Assembly: GCA_027624995.1 (NCBI GenBank)
Contig: JAQBTI010000045.1
Location: forward strand, 1-12,084
Origin: Chloroflexota bacterium
Lineage (GTDB): Bacteria; Chloroflexota; Dehalococcoidia; Lucifugimonadales; CATQGZ01
Direction: 5' to 3'
DNA: 12,084 nt
Shown here: positions 1 through 5,498 of the stretch, piece by piece
Numbering within the stretch: position 1 is the first letter of the stretch
How the letters are laid out: the number at the start of each line of letters is the position of its first letter
Notes under the pieces: generated by a model
What the model was told of the DNA's origin: nothing
The model's database searches: none
The model's input: only the letters and a program-made list of their open reading frames with translations
Program-made: the position numbers and the translations under genes

Positions 1-279
1 CAGCATGTGCACCCGCCGGTGCTTTCCGGCTTCTTCCCCCGTGCAGTTGACCTCTGTCCCAAGAACAAACCTGACGCCGTCGAACTCGTAGAGCCCGTCG
101 CCGCGATCTCGCAGCTTTTTTGTAGTCTCCTCGAACCAGACCGGGTGGGTGAAGTCCGCGCTGGCCAGGAGATCGATGCCCTTGGCCTTGGCCCACTTAG
201 CCAGATTCTCGAACGTCAGGTCCGGACTGGTCCCTCTGGCGAAGTAGGAGTGGAGATGAAGGTCTGCGGCATAGCTCAC
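1..279 (-). CDS. PHP-domain protein, endonuclease Q-like (5' part only, runs off the window)
   Basis: The minus strand is open from a GTG at 279 to the window edge, giving the first 93 residues of a protein. An in-frame TAG lies at 289-291, so GTG is the only upstream start. The protein begins VSYAADLHLHSYFARGTS; DLHLHS (about residues 6-11) is the metal-binding HxH motif of PHP phosphoesterases. It continues with a TFENLAKWAKAKGIDLL stretch and then SADFTHPVWF. That combination is characteristic of the endonuclease Q / TIGR00375-type PHP family, whose members cut DNA 5' of deaminated bases such as uracil and hypoxanthine. No Shine-Dalgarno is visible, but an extended -10 ends 6 nt upstream, so translation is probably leaderless. 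The catalytic remainder and the usual C-terminal zinc and helicase-like parts lie outside. The PHP assignment is firm; the EndoQ subfamily is likely but rests on the N-terminus alone. Confidence 0.78.
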   Translation of the reverse strand, partial: MSYAADLHLHSYFARGTSPDLTFENLAKWAKAKGIDLLASADFTHPVWFEETTKKLRDRGDGLYEFDGVRFVLGTEVNCTGEEAGKHRRVHML

Positions 280-285
280 CGCGCG

Positions 286-316
286 ATTCTAACAAAGTGG
301 TTGCTGGTTCTGTTAA
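286..316 (-). promoter_or_regulatory. Putative extended -10 promoter of the PHP gene (leaderless)
   Basis: Read on the minus strand, TGT-TAGAAT occupies 294-286, an extended -10 (TGnTAnnnT). A -35-like TTAACA lies at 316-311 with a long 19-nt spacer. The 6 nt between the -10 and the GTG at 279 place the expected transcription start on the start codon itself. This agrees with the absence of any ribosome-binding site. It is inferred from sequence only. Confidence 0.45.
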
Positions 317-379
317 CCGACGCTCGCATAAGGAAGGCTGTTTGGGATACAGTCGCCCGATCTGCGACCGTAATTGCGG

Positions 380-2368
380 CTAGGGAAAGAAATTTGCGGT
401 GATAGTTTTATTGCCGTCGACGGTGACAAATATGAGGGGCACGATTCCAGACGCGTCGCCAGTCCAACCAGTAAATATTCGAAGTAATGCCGGTATTGCG
501 GTCAGCGTAACCACCGTCCCTGCCGAGTAAGTTCCTCCAGTCGGAACAAGTACTACGGTGCCTGAGCCAGAGGGCTCGATGGTTACGGTCAGCGAGTATG
601 AAGGTACCTGCGTGGGAGTCGGCGTTGGTGTAGGTATAGGTGACAGTGTGGGAGTTGGTGTCAAGGTGGGTGTGGGCGAGGGTGTGGGTGTGGCCGTCGG
701 CGGGGACGGCACCTGGGGTAAGGTCGGTAGAGGCGTCGACGGAAGCGGTGGCGGTATCCCCCTCTCGAACGTTACGTTGTCACCGCTTGCGATAATTACT
801 CGAGGTCCGTTCTCAATCAGAAATAACGGAGCCAACTTCAACACGGCTCCATCAATCATGTAACCATCAACAGTCACTGTGCCGAGGTAGTCGCCGGTCG
901 TCAGATCGCCATGCCGCGTCACAATGATCGGGTTACCCAGGTTCGGGGGCACCGGTACTAGAACGTCGACGGGCTCGAGGGTTAAGCCCCCCAACTCAAC
1001 CGTCGGCAGTTCGACCACGGTGTACCCGGCGAAAGTGGCCTTCACACGGTCTCCAAAACCGGCGCGCTCGACCTCCTCGAACGGGTCCAGCAGCTCGGCC
1101 TCTTTATCTATCAGGAAAGCAAAGCAGGCTGTGTCGTCAGGGCAATATACTGACAGATCGAAATGGTAGAACCCGAAGACCACGCCGCTGTCATCCTCGC
1201 TGCTGATGCCGAAGATGGGCATGGCTCCCGTTGGGTCAACGACCCCGAAACCTTTGGCAGTGATCTGAAGTGGGAGGTCCTGAACCTTGGGGATGTCCTC
1301 TGTCCTGACCATTCCACCCAGCGCGATGCCCTTCACACGGACCACTTCACCGTGGTATTTACGCAGCTTCTGATTGCCTGGTATCAGGTCTTCGATTGCG
1401 AGCGGCGGGGGAACGTCGGGGATGGGGTTCTCGGAGAACACACTTGGTCTGTCCAGCGCCTCGCGCACGTCGTCAGGCGCAAGACCGTATAGCTGGACCA
1501 GCAACAACCTTGCTGCCTTAAGGGAGAGCACCGTGCCCGTGATCTGCGCCACACGGACCTGTGTTTCGGTGTTGTACGGGTCCACTACGGTCAGGCTGTC
1601 GTCTCTCGACCCGCTCCCCAGTTTGTCTGTCGCCAGCCCAAACCCGAGGTGCTCCAGGCCCTTGGGGGCGTCTTTGATTCTGGCACCAGCAAACACGTAG
1701 GTCGTGTCCATGAGCACTCGCTTGAACGCGAAACGCTCAGGCTCTGAGTTGATCTGTTCGGGCGTCGCGCGTAGCGGCTCCATCAAGACGATATCGTCGG
1801 TAACGATCACCCTGCTCGCGAAATCGAGCTCTGAGGGCAATCCTTTGAGCGGTGGTACCCGCCGTCCTGTCACCGTGCCTGCCGTAATGAAGCGGTCGAT
1901 ATTGGTGTCGAGCCCTACCACCAGATAGGGTTCGTTATCCTCGGTAAGGAGAACGAGCGCCTGGAGCTTACTATAGGCCAGTCCCACAAGGTCGGCGGCT
2001 GCGCTCAAGTCGATGGCGATATATTCGGGGACTGTCGCAAGAAGGCCTGTCAGTGACACAGGCGTCGGCGTTGCCGTTGGGGTAGGTGATGGTGTCGCCG
2101 TTGGGGTCGCGCTGGAAGTGGGTGTTGGGGTCGCGGTCGGAGTGGGCGTCGGCGTTGCCGTTGGCGTAAGTGTGGGAGTAGGGGATGGACTCTTGGTCGG
2201 GGACGGCACCGATGATTCACCCTCCGATGGATTAGGTGCCTGTGTCGCCAGCGTGGCTTCGGCGCGAGCCTCAACCGTTACCTCGGGGGCGATCGCTGGC
2301 GTCGGAGTCTCTTTGTCGCACGCCGCGACTGCAAGAAGTGCAAAGAGACTTGCCCAGGCCAGCCTCAT
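380..2368 (-). CDS. Large secreted lipoprotein with two Pro/Thr stalks and a C-terminal InlB-like repeat domain; function unknown
   Basis: This is a 662-residue protein. I start it at the second of two adjacent ATGs (2368), because AGGAG then sits 5 nt upstream; the first ATG at 2371 would leave only 2 nt. Residues 1-17 (MRLAWASLFALLAVAAC) form a lipoprotein signal peptide with lipobox VAAC and acylated Cys17. An Ala/Glu-rich stretch follows, then a Pro/Thr/Ser stalk (about 56-103). An unrecognised core of roughly 430 residues comes next (about 105-538), followed by a second Pro/Thr stalk (539-589). Residues 591-662 match the bacterial repeat / divergent InlB B-repeat fold, with a GSGTV motif, GGTYSAGTVVTLTA, FTGWTGDASG and a closing NKTITANF. 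In the core, stretches such as NSEPERFAFKRV and KYHGEVVRVKG resemble the openings of small OB-like beta domains, but this is weak. It was probably anchored to the membrane and exposed outside. It follows the Gfo-like gene after 117 nt and may be transcribed separately. Confidence 0.85.
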   Translation of the reverse strand: MRLAWASLFALLAVAACDKETPTPAIAPEVTVEARAEATLATQAPNPSEGESSVPSPTKSPSPTPTLTPTATPTPTPTATPTPTSSATPTATPSPTPTATPTPVSLTGLLATVPEYIAIDLSAAADLVGLAYSKLQALVLLTEDNEPYLVVGLDTNIDRFITAGTVTGRRVPPLKGLPSELDFASRVIVTDDIVLMEPLRATPEQINSEPERFAFKRVLMDTTYVFAGARIKDAPKGLEHLGFGLATDKLGSGSRDDSLTVVDPYNTETQVRVAQITGTVLSLKAARLLLVQLYGLAPDDVREALDRPSVFSENPIPDVPPPLAIEDLIPGNQKLRKYHGEVVRVKGIALGGMVRTEDIPKVQDLPLQITAKGFGVVDPTGAMPIFGISSEDDSGVVFGFYHFDLSVYCPDDTACFAFLIDKEAELLDPFEEVERAGFGDRVKATFAGYTVVELPTVELGGLTLEPVDVLVPVPPNLGNPIIVTRHGDLTTGDYLGTVTVDGYMIDGAVLKLAPLFLIENGPRVIIASGDNVTFERGIPPPLPSTPLPTLPQVPSPPTATPTPSPTPTLTPTPTLSPIPTPTPTPTQVPSYSLTVTIEPSGSGTVVLVPTGGTYSAGTVVTLTAIPALLRIFTGWTGDASGIVPLIFVTVDGNKTITANFFP
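602..754 (-). repeat. Degenerate tandem repeat encoding the second Pro/Thr stalk
   Basis: The plus strand shows a run rich in GTG/GGT/GTC triplets (ggtgtgggtgtggcc and similar), which is the complement of CCN-ACN codons. It encodes residues 539-589 of the lipoprotein, mostly Thr-Pro with some Ser/Leu. The units are degenerate at third positions, so the repeat appears maintained at the protein level. Length may vary between strains. Confidence 0.8.
2060..2203 (-). repeat. Degenerate tandem repeat encoding the first Pro/Thr stalk
   Basis: The composition matches the downstream stalk repeat: Pro and Thr codons alternate with occasional Ala and Ser, encoding residues 56-103 of the lipoprotein. 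Near-identical blocks (gttggggtnggngt type on the plus strand) recur, which makes slippage or collapse of reads in assembly possible here. Confidence 0.8.
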
Positions 2369-2485
2369 CATCTCTCCTTTATTGGGAACGACTCTGCATG
2401 AAACGATATCCCCGCACCGAGGTGAGGGACGCCAACATGGGAGGCGTACCGTCACGCCCAAACCACGGCCCAATGCGGGAAGGCC

Positions 2486-3523
2486 CTACAGAGGCAGCCT
2501 CACCATCTTGCGGGACTGGGCGCTGCGGGCTACGGCCTCGGTGAACTCCATGTAGCGAACCCCGTCCTGGAAGTTGGTATGCGTCACCTTCTCGTTGCCA
2601 CGGATAGCACTGATGAACTCCTCCTCCACCCTCCATCTACCCTGTTTCTCCGCCGGGATGTCGATCTTAGAGAGCGCATCGTCGCCTCTGCGACCGCCGT
2701 ACAGGGTCATACTCGACGAGTCCAGCTTGAGAGTACCCTCCGTACCGAAGAGCCAGACCGCGTCCGCCGGAGGTAGCCCGGTCACCTGGCTGAACCGCAT
2801 GTGGACTACCGGTCCCGATTCCATCTCGCAGACGATCTCGGCGTGGTCGGGGACGGTGATGAAATGCGCCTCCCCCGCCTCGTCTTTCCGGGATTTCACG
2901 TTCACCCTGGTCACCGCCATCACGCCCGCCGCCGGGCCCACCCATCGCATCATGGCCTCGTACCAGATGCCCATCGCCATCATGTTGAACCCGCTCAGGT
3001 CACGATCGTTGCGCCAGTGCATGGGTGCGTCGTAGTCGATGAAGCCACCCTGAGCGACCAGGTCCACGGACAGCACTTCGCCGAGATAGCCGTCGGCGAT
3101 CATCTCTTTGATCGTGTCGTCGACCGCGAGCGTATGGGGGGCCGGCACGATCTGGGTGACCAGGTCGGGGTCCACCAGCGAGGCCTCGAGCATGATTCGT
3201 GCCTCGGCGGCGTTCATGGCCATTCGTGCCTCGGTCAGAACGTGCTTACCGCTCTCAAGTGCCGCCAGGGTTACGATGCAGTGCATATAGGGCCAAGTGC
3301 CGATGCAGATTGCGTCGGTGTCATCAGCCTCGATCAGGTCCATCCAGTTCTCGTACACCGACGGGATTCCGAACTGGTCGGCGACACGCTGGCTCGACTC
3401 CGCGCTCCGGTTAGACACACTTATGAGCTCCACGCCGTCGATGGCCTGGAACCCGGGGATGTGGCGTGCCGTAGTGTTCGCGCCCGCGCCGATGAACCCG
3501 ATTCGAATCGTCTGTTCTGCCAT
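2486..3523 (-). CDS. Gfo/Idh/MocA-fold protein lacking the canonical catalytic residues
   Basis: This 345-residue protein has the normal family length. The ATG at 3523 was chosen because GGAGGAGG ends 5 nt upstream; a longer reading from 3568 has no support. The N-terminal Rossmann motif is GFIGAGANTTARHIPGF (residues 9-25), and SNRS (37-40) at the end of the second strand leaves the cofactor choice open. The family signature 'GKHVLCEKPMA' is present as GKHVLTEARMAMN, so the catalytic Lys is Ala99 and the Pro is Arg100. The second signature, normally GG..lDlG.H, reads SGFNMMAMGIWYEAMMRW, putting Ala183 and Trp187 where Asp and His are expected. Family membership is clear, but ordinary dehydrogenase chemistry is doubtful. 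It follows the SMP-30 gene after 55 nt, in a cluster that looks like sugar catabolism. It could be an atypical oxidoreductase or a non-catalytic sugar or cofactor binder. Confidence 0.9.
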   Translation of the reverse strand: MAEQTIRIGFIGAGANTTARHIPGFQAIDGVELISVSNRSAESSQRVADQFGIPSVYENWMDLIEADDTDAICIGTWPYMHCIVTLAALESGKHVLTEARMAMNAAEARIMLEASLVDPDLVTQIVPAPHTLAVDDTIKEMIADGYLGEVLSVDLVAQGGFIDYDAPMHWRNDRDLSGFNMMAMGIWYEAMMRWVGPAAGVMAVTRVNVKSRKDEAGEAHFITVPDHAEIVCEMESGPVVHMRFSQVTGLPPADAVWLFGTEGTLKLDSSSMTLYGGRRGDDALSKIDIPAEKQGRWRVEEEFISAIRGNEKVTHTNFQDGVRYMEFTEAVARSAQSRKMVRLPL

Positions 3524-3578
3524 TGGGGCCTCCTCCGATATTGGCGATATTCGTAAGTTTAATCTCACCCGGGGACGG

Positions 3579-4481
3579 TCACGCCGGTTTTGGATACCAC
3601 AGGCGGCCTTGCCGGTCCGTCGGCGTGCGGAACAGGTGTCCGCCCCCCGTCGTTACATACAATGTGGTTAGGTCCGGGCCGCCGAAGGTGCAGTTAGTGG
3701 GCCGGTCGACGGGCATCGGATGGGTCTCGATGATCTCTCCCGACGGCGAGAAGACGTAGACCATGGGCCCGGGCCCGCCCTCTTCAAAGCCCGCTGTCGC
3801 GACGATGTCGCCTTCGGTGTCCAGCACCATGCCATCGATGCCGCGATGGGCGCCAAAGTCGTGCAGCAACTCATGTTCCCCCAGGCTCCCATCGTCGAGC
3901 ACGGGGTAGGCGCGGAGCTCCCTCTTTTCGTCTGTGCGTCGGCCACTCTGGGCCACGTACAGGACGGAGTGATCGAGCGAGAACAGGAGCCCGTTGGGCC
4001 GTGTCGTATCGAAGGTCACCCGCGTAATCCGCCAGCCATCCTCGGAAGGGTCGAGGCGGTAGATTGAATCGTGGTCCAGGTCTTTGTTGGCCCTGTCCTC
4101 GCTCCACCGACCTCCCGCCCCCTCGTAGTATGGGTCCGTGAACCATACCCTGCCGTAGGGGTCGATGGCCAGGTCGTTGGGGATATTGAGCCTCTGCCCT
4201 TCGAACCCGTCGGCCAGCACCGTTACGGAGCCATCGGCTTCGTAACGGACCACCCGCCGCGCTCCGCCCTGGCATGCATATAGCAGGCCGGAAGAGTCCA
4301 ACATCAGGCCGTTGGCGTTGCCCGTACCCGTAATGAACTCAGTCGCCTGGCCGGTGGAGGGGTCGTACCGCATGATCCGGCTGGACGGGATGTGGGTAAA
4401 CAGCAGCCCCGACCCGTCCCATGCGGGGCCTTCGGCGGTGCCGCCGTATGGTCCTGCGATTAGCTCGAATTTCCAGTTCAT
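3579..4481 (-). CDS. SMP-30/gluconolactonase/LRE-family hydrolase
   Basis: This 300-residue, six-bladed beta-propeller family member probably hydrolyses a sugar lactone to the aldonic acid in the cytoplasm, as no signal peptide is seen. The metal and substrate ligands of the family are visible in order: Glu17 in AEGPAW, Asn102 in NIPNDLAID, Asn163 in TTRPNGLLFS and Asp216 in GIDGMVLD. FTDPYY at 114-119 is also typical. Start ATG 4481 has GAGGGGG about 4 nt upstream; that purine run is the edge of a dispersed repeat. The gene lies between the aldolase (75 nt upstream) and the Gfo-like gene (55 nt downstream), fitting the second step of a sugar-to-aldonate pathway. The exact lactone cannot be told from sequence, and members of this family also act on phosphotriesters. 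Confidence 0.9.
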   Translation of the reverse strand: MNWKFELIAGPYGGTAEGPAWDGSGLLFTHIPSSRIMRYDPSTGQATEFITGTGNANGLMLDSSGLLYACQGGARRVVRYEADGSVTVLADGFEGQRLNIPNDLAIDPYGRVWFTDPYYEGAGGRWSEDRANKDLDHDSIYRLDPSEDGWRITRVTFDTTRPNGLLFSLDHSVLYVAQSGRRTDEKRELRAYPVLDDGSLGEHELLHDFGAHRGIDGMVLDTEGDIVATAGFEEGGPGPMVYVFSPSGEIIETHPMPVDRPTNCTFGGPDLTTLYVTTGGGHLFRTPTDRQGRLWYPKPA

Positions 4482-4487
4482 CGCGCC

Positions 4488-4521
4488 CCCTCACCCTAGC
4501 CCTCTCCCAGAGGGAGAGGGC
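4488..4521. repeat. Dispersed palindromic element (CCCTCTCCC/GGGAGAGGG type)
   Basis: A perfect 10-bp inverted repeat, gccctctccc (4499-4508) and gggagagggc (4512-4521), encloses the 3-nt loop aga. It is preceded by cccctcaccctag. I recall this family of sequences as a common intergenic repeat in many bacterial genomes; that is memory, not a search. No U-run follows on the minus strand, which argues against an intrinsic terminator for the aldolase operon. Its left edge provides the purine-rich ribosome-binding site of the SMP-30 gene. Confidence 0.65.
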
Positions 4522-4529
4522 TTTCTTGG

Positions 4530-4555
4530 ACACCCAGCATGGGTCTGCCCCTACA
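4530..4555. repeat. Possible second dispersed repeat (TGTAGGGGCAGACCC type)
   Basis: Just after the aldolase stop codon, the minus strand reads TGTAGGGGCAGACCC followed by ATGCTGGGTGTCC. It contains a 5-bp palindrome (accca-gca-tgggt). The GTAGGGGC opening resembles a frequent intergenic repeat type, and it directly abuts the palindromic element next to it. A related GTAGGGGCGA occurs at 6359-6368 at the end of aroE. This is a tentative call. Confidence 0.4.
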
Positions 4556-4556
4556 G

Positions 4557-5384
4557 TCAGACGACCTCGCTAAACTCCTCGGCCCTTTCTCCGACGTCTC
4601 CCCCTAGCTCGGCGCCCTTGGCCTTCAACGCGCCGAACTCTTCGGTGAAGCCGTTGTGCATGGTCCGGGCATCGTTGCTGTAGAGGACGAATCGAGCGCC
4701 CTCCTCCATCCATTTCTGTGTCATGGCGACCGATTGGTGATGGATCATGACCGGCGTATTCGCCGCTTTGCAGGTGGCAATGACGCGCCTCAACGCGGCC
4801 TCGTAGTCCGGGTGGTCGTACTGGTCGGGCACTCCCAGCGTGATACTCAGATCGTTGGGGCCGACGAATATGCCGTCGATGCCGTCCACCTTCAGTATCT
4901 CTTCGAGGTTATCGATGGCCGGAACGCTCTCGATGCCGATAATGCACACGCTGTTTCGGCCCTTCTCCAGCAGGTACTCTTTGGTCGCCTGGCTGGGGAA
5001 CTCACCGGACTCCACGGCCTTTACGAGCAGCGCCCCTTTGAGCGGACGCCACTTGGCAGCGCCGACCACCTCCTTGACCTCTTCCACCGTCTCGCAGTAA
5101 GGCGCCAGCACTCCCTGCGCACCGGCGTCCATCGCCATCGTGACGTAGTGAGCGTCCGGAATCGGGACTCTGATGATCGGGACCACGCCGCTGTAGACGA
5201 ACGCGGCCAGGAAGTCGGCAACTTCGTCCCTGCCCCGTGGGGAATGCTCTGTGTCTATGATGATGTAGTCCAGGCCGAAGCCCGCGATGGTCTGGGTCCA
5301 TCTTGGATTTCGGGCCGCGCTGAGCATAGTCCCGTAGACGATTCCCCCGGATTCCAGTTTCTTCTTGAGTTGCTCGCCGTTCAT
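4557..5384 (-). CDS. HpcH/HpaI (KDG/HKHD-type) class II aldolase
   Basis: This 275-residue protein starts at ATG 5384, 5 nt after an AAAGGGGG ribosome-binding site. Reading further upstream would only run antisense into aroE. The family cleaves 2-keto-3-deoxy or 4-hydroxy-2-oxo acids to pyruvate (or a related 2-oxo acid) and an aldehyde, using a divalent metal in a TIM barrel. Visible motifs are His47 in IIDTEHSPRG (general base), Arg72 in IIRVP, Glu152 in IGIESVPAI and Asp178 in FVGPNDLS (metal ligands), plus MDAGAQGVLAPYCETVEE. It is the first gene of the minus-strand cluster, directly behind a strong promoter, with SMP-30 and Gfo-like genes downstream, so it probably cleaves a sugar-derived 2-keto-3-deoxy acid. 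The exact substrate is unknown, and the family is promiscuous. Confidence 0.9.
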   Translation of the reverse strand: MNGEQLKKKLESGGIVYGTMLSAARNPRWTQTIAGFGLDYIIIDTEHSPRGRDEVADFLAAFVYSGVVPIIRVPIPDAHYVTMAMDAGAQGVLAPYCETVEEVKEVVGAAKWRPLKGALLVKAVESGEFPSQATKEYLLEKGRNSVCIIGIESVPAIDNLEEILKVDGIDGIFVGPNDLSITLGVPDQYDHPDYEAALRRVIATCKAANTPVMIHHQSVAMTQKWMEEGARFVLYSNDARTMHNGFTEEFGALKAKGAELGGDVGERAEEFSEVV

Positions 5385-5399
5385 AACGGCCCCCTTTCG

Positions 5400-5413
5400 G
5401 TGCCTTGTGGCAC
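5400..5413. promoter_or_regulatory. Perfect palindrome GTGCC-TTGT-GGCAC at the predicted aldolase operon start site
   Basis: This is a 5-bp perfect inverted repeat with a 4-nt centre. Counting 7 nt from the minus-strand -10 places the transcription start at 5413, the first base of the palindrome. It could be a repressor operator, or in RNA a 5'-terminal hairpin with loop ACAA just ahead of the ribosome-binding site. Both readings are inference. Confidence 0.45.
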
Positions 5414-5419
5414 GCGCTG

Positions 5420-5447
5420 ATTGTATCCGGCACGAGTGCGGTGTCAA
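5420..5447 (-). promoter_or_regulatory. Sigma70-type promoter of the aldolase operon
   Basis: On the minus strand, TTGACA (5447-5442, a perfect -35) is followed by a 16-nt spacer and TACAAT (5425-5420, one mismatch from TATAAT). The expected start is near 5413, leaving a leader of about 29 nt with a good ribosome-binding site before the ATG at 5384. It is the best promoter match I noticed in the window. Confidence 0.7.
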
Positions 5448-5479
5448 GGGCGCGATTTCGGGCTCGCCGCCGCAGCCTT

Positions 5480-5488
5480 TGATATACT
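5480..5488 (+). promoter_or_regulatory. Extended -10 promoter of aroE (near-leaderless)
   Basis: TGATATACT gives an extended -10 (TGn) followed by TATACT at 5483-5488. No good -35 lies 17 nt upstream, which the extended -10 may offset. The -10 ends 10 nt before the aroE ATG at 5499, so the leader should be 0-5 nt. No Shine-Dalgarno is seen, consistent with leaderless translation. Confidence 0.5.
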
Positions 5489-5498
5489 TGTGAACCCT

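Noticed and set aside
7..402. 131-codon open frame on the plus strand at the left end
   Set aside because: It is antisense to the PHP gene, whose HxH and DFTHP motifs are clear; the plus-strand protein has no recognisable motif.
602..2203. GT-rich repeat blocks as a CRISPR or regulatory repeat array
   Set aside because: They are in-frame degenerate Thr-Pro codons within the lipoprotein, with no regular repeat-spacer pattern.
2369..2473. N-terminal extension of the lipoprotein frame
   Set aside because: It would place 35 Arg/Cys-rich residues before a textbook lipoprotein signal peptide that has its own ribosome-binding site.
2369..2485. Separate promoter or terminator between the Gfo-like gene and the lipoprotein
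   Set aside because: Only an imperfect cccgcacc/ggtgaggg inverted repeat with a 2-nt loop (2411-2428) was found, with no convincing -10/-35 pair or T-run.
2801..3556. 251-codon plus-strand frame opposite the Gfo-like gene
   Set aside because: Its His/Arg-rich translation without motifs is a typical third-position shadow.
4499..4521. Palindrome as an intrinsic terminator of the aldolase transcript
   Set aside because: No U-run follows on the minus strand, and the SMP-30 start codon comes only 18 nt later.
4656..5420. 254-codon plus-strand frame opposite the aldolase
   Set aside because: It is antisense to conserved aldolase motifs, with no recognisable protein features.
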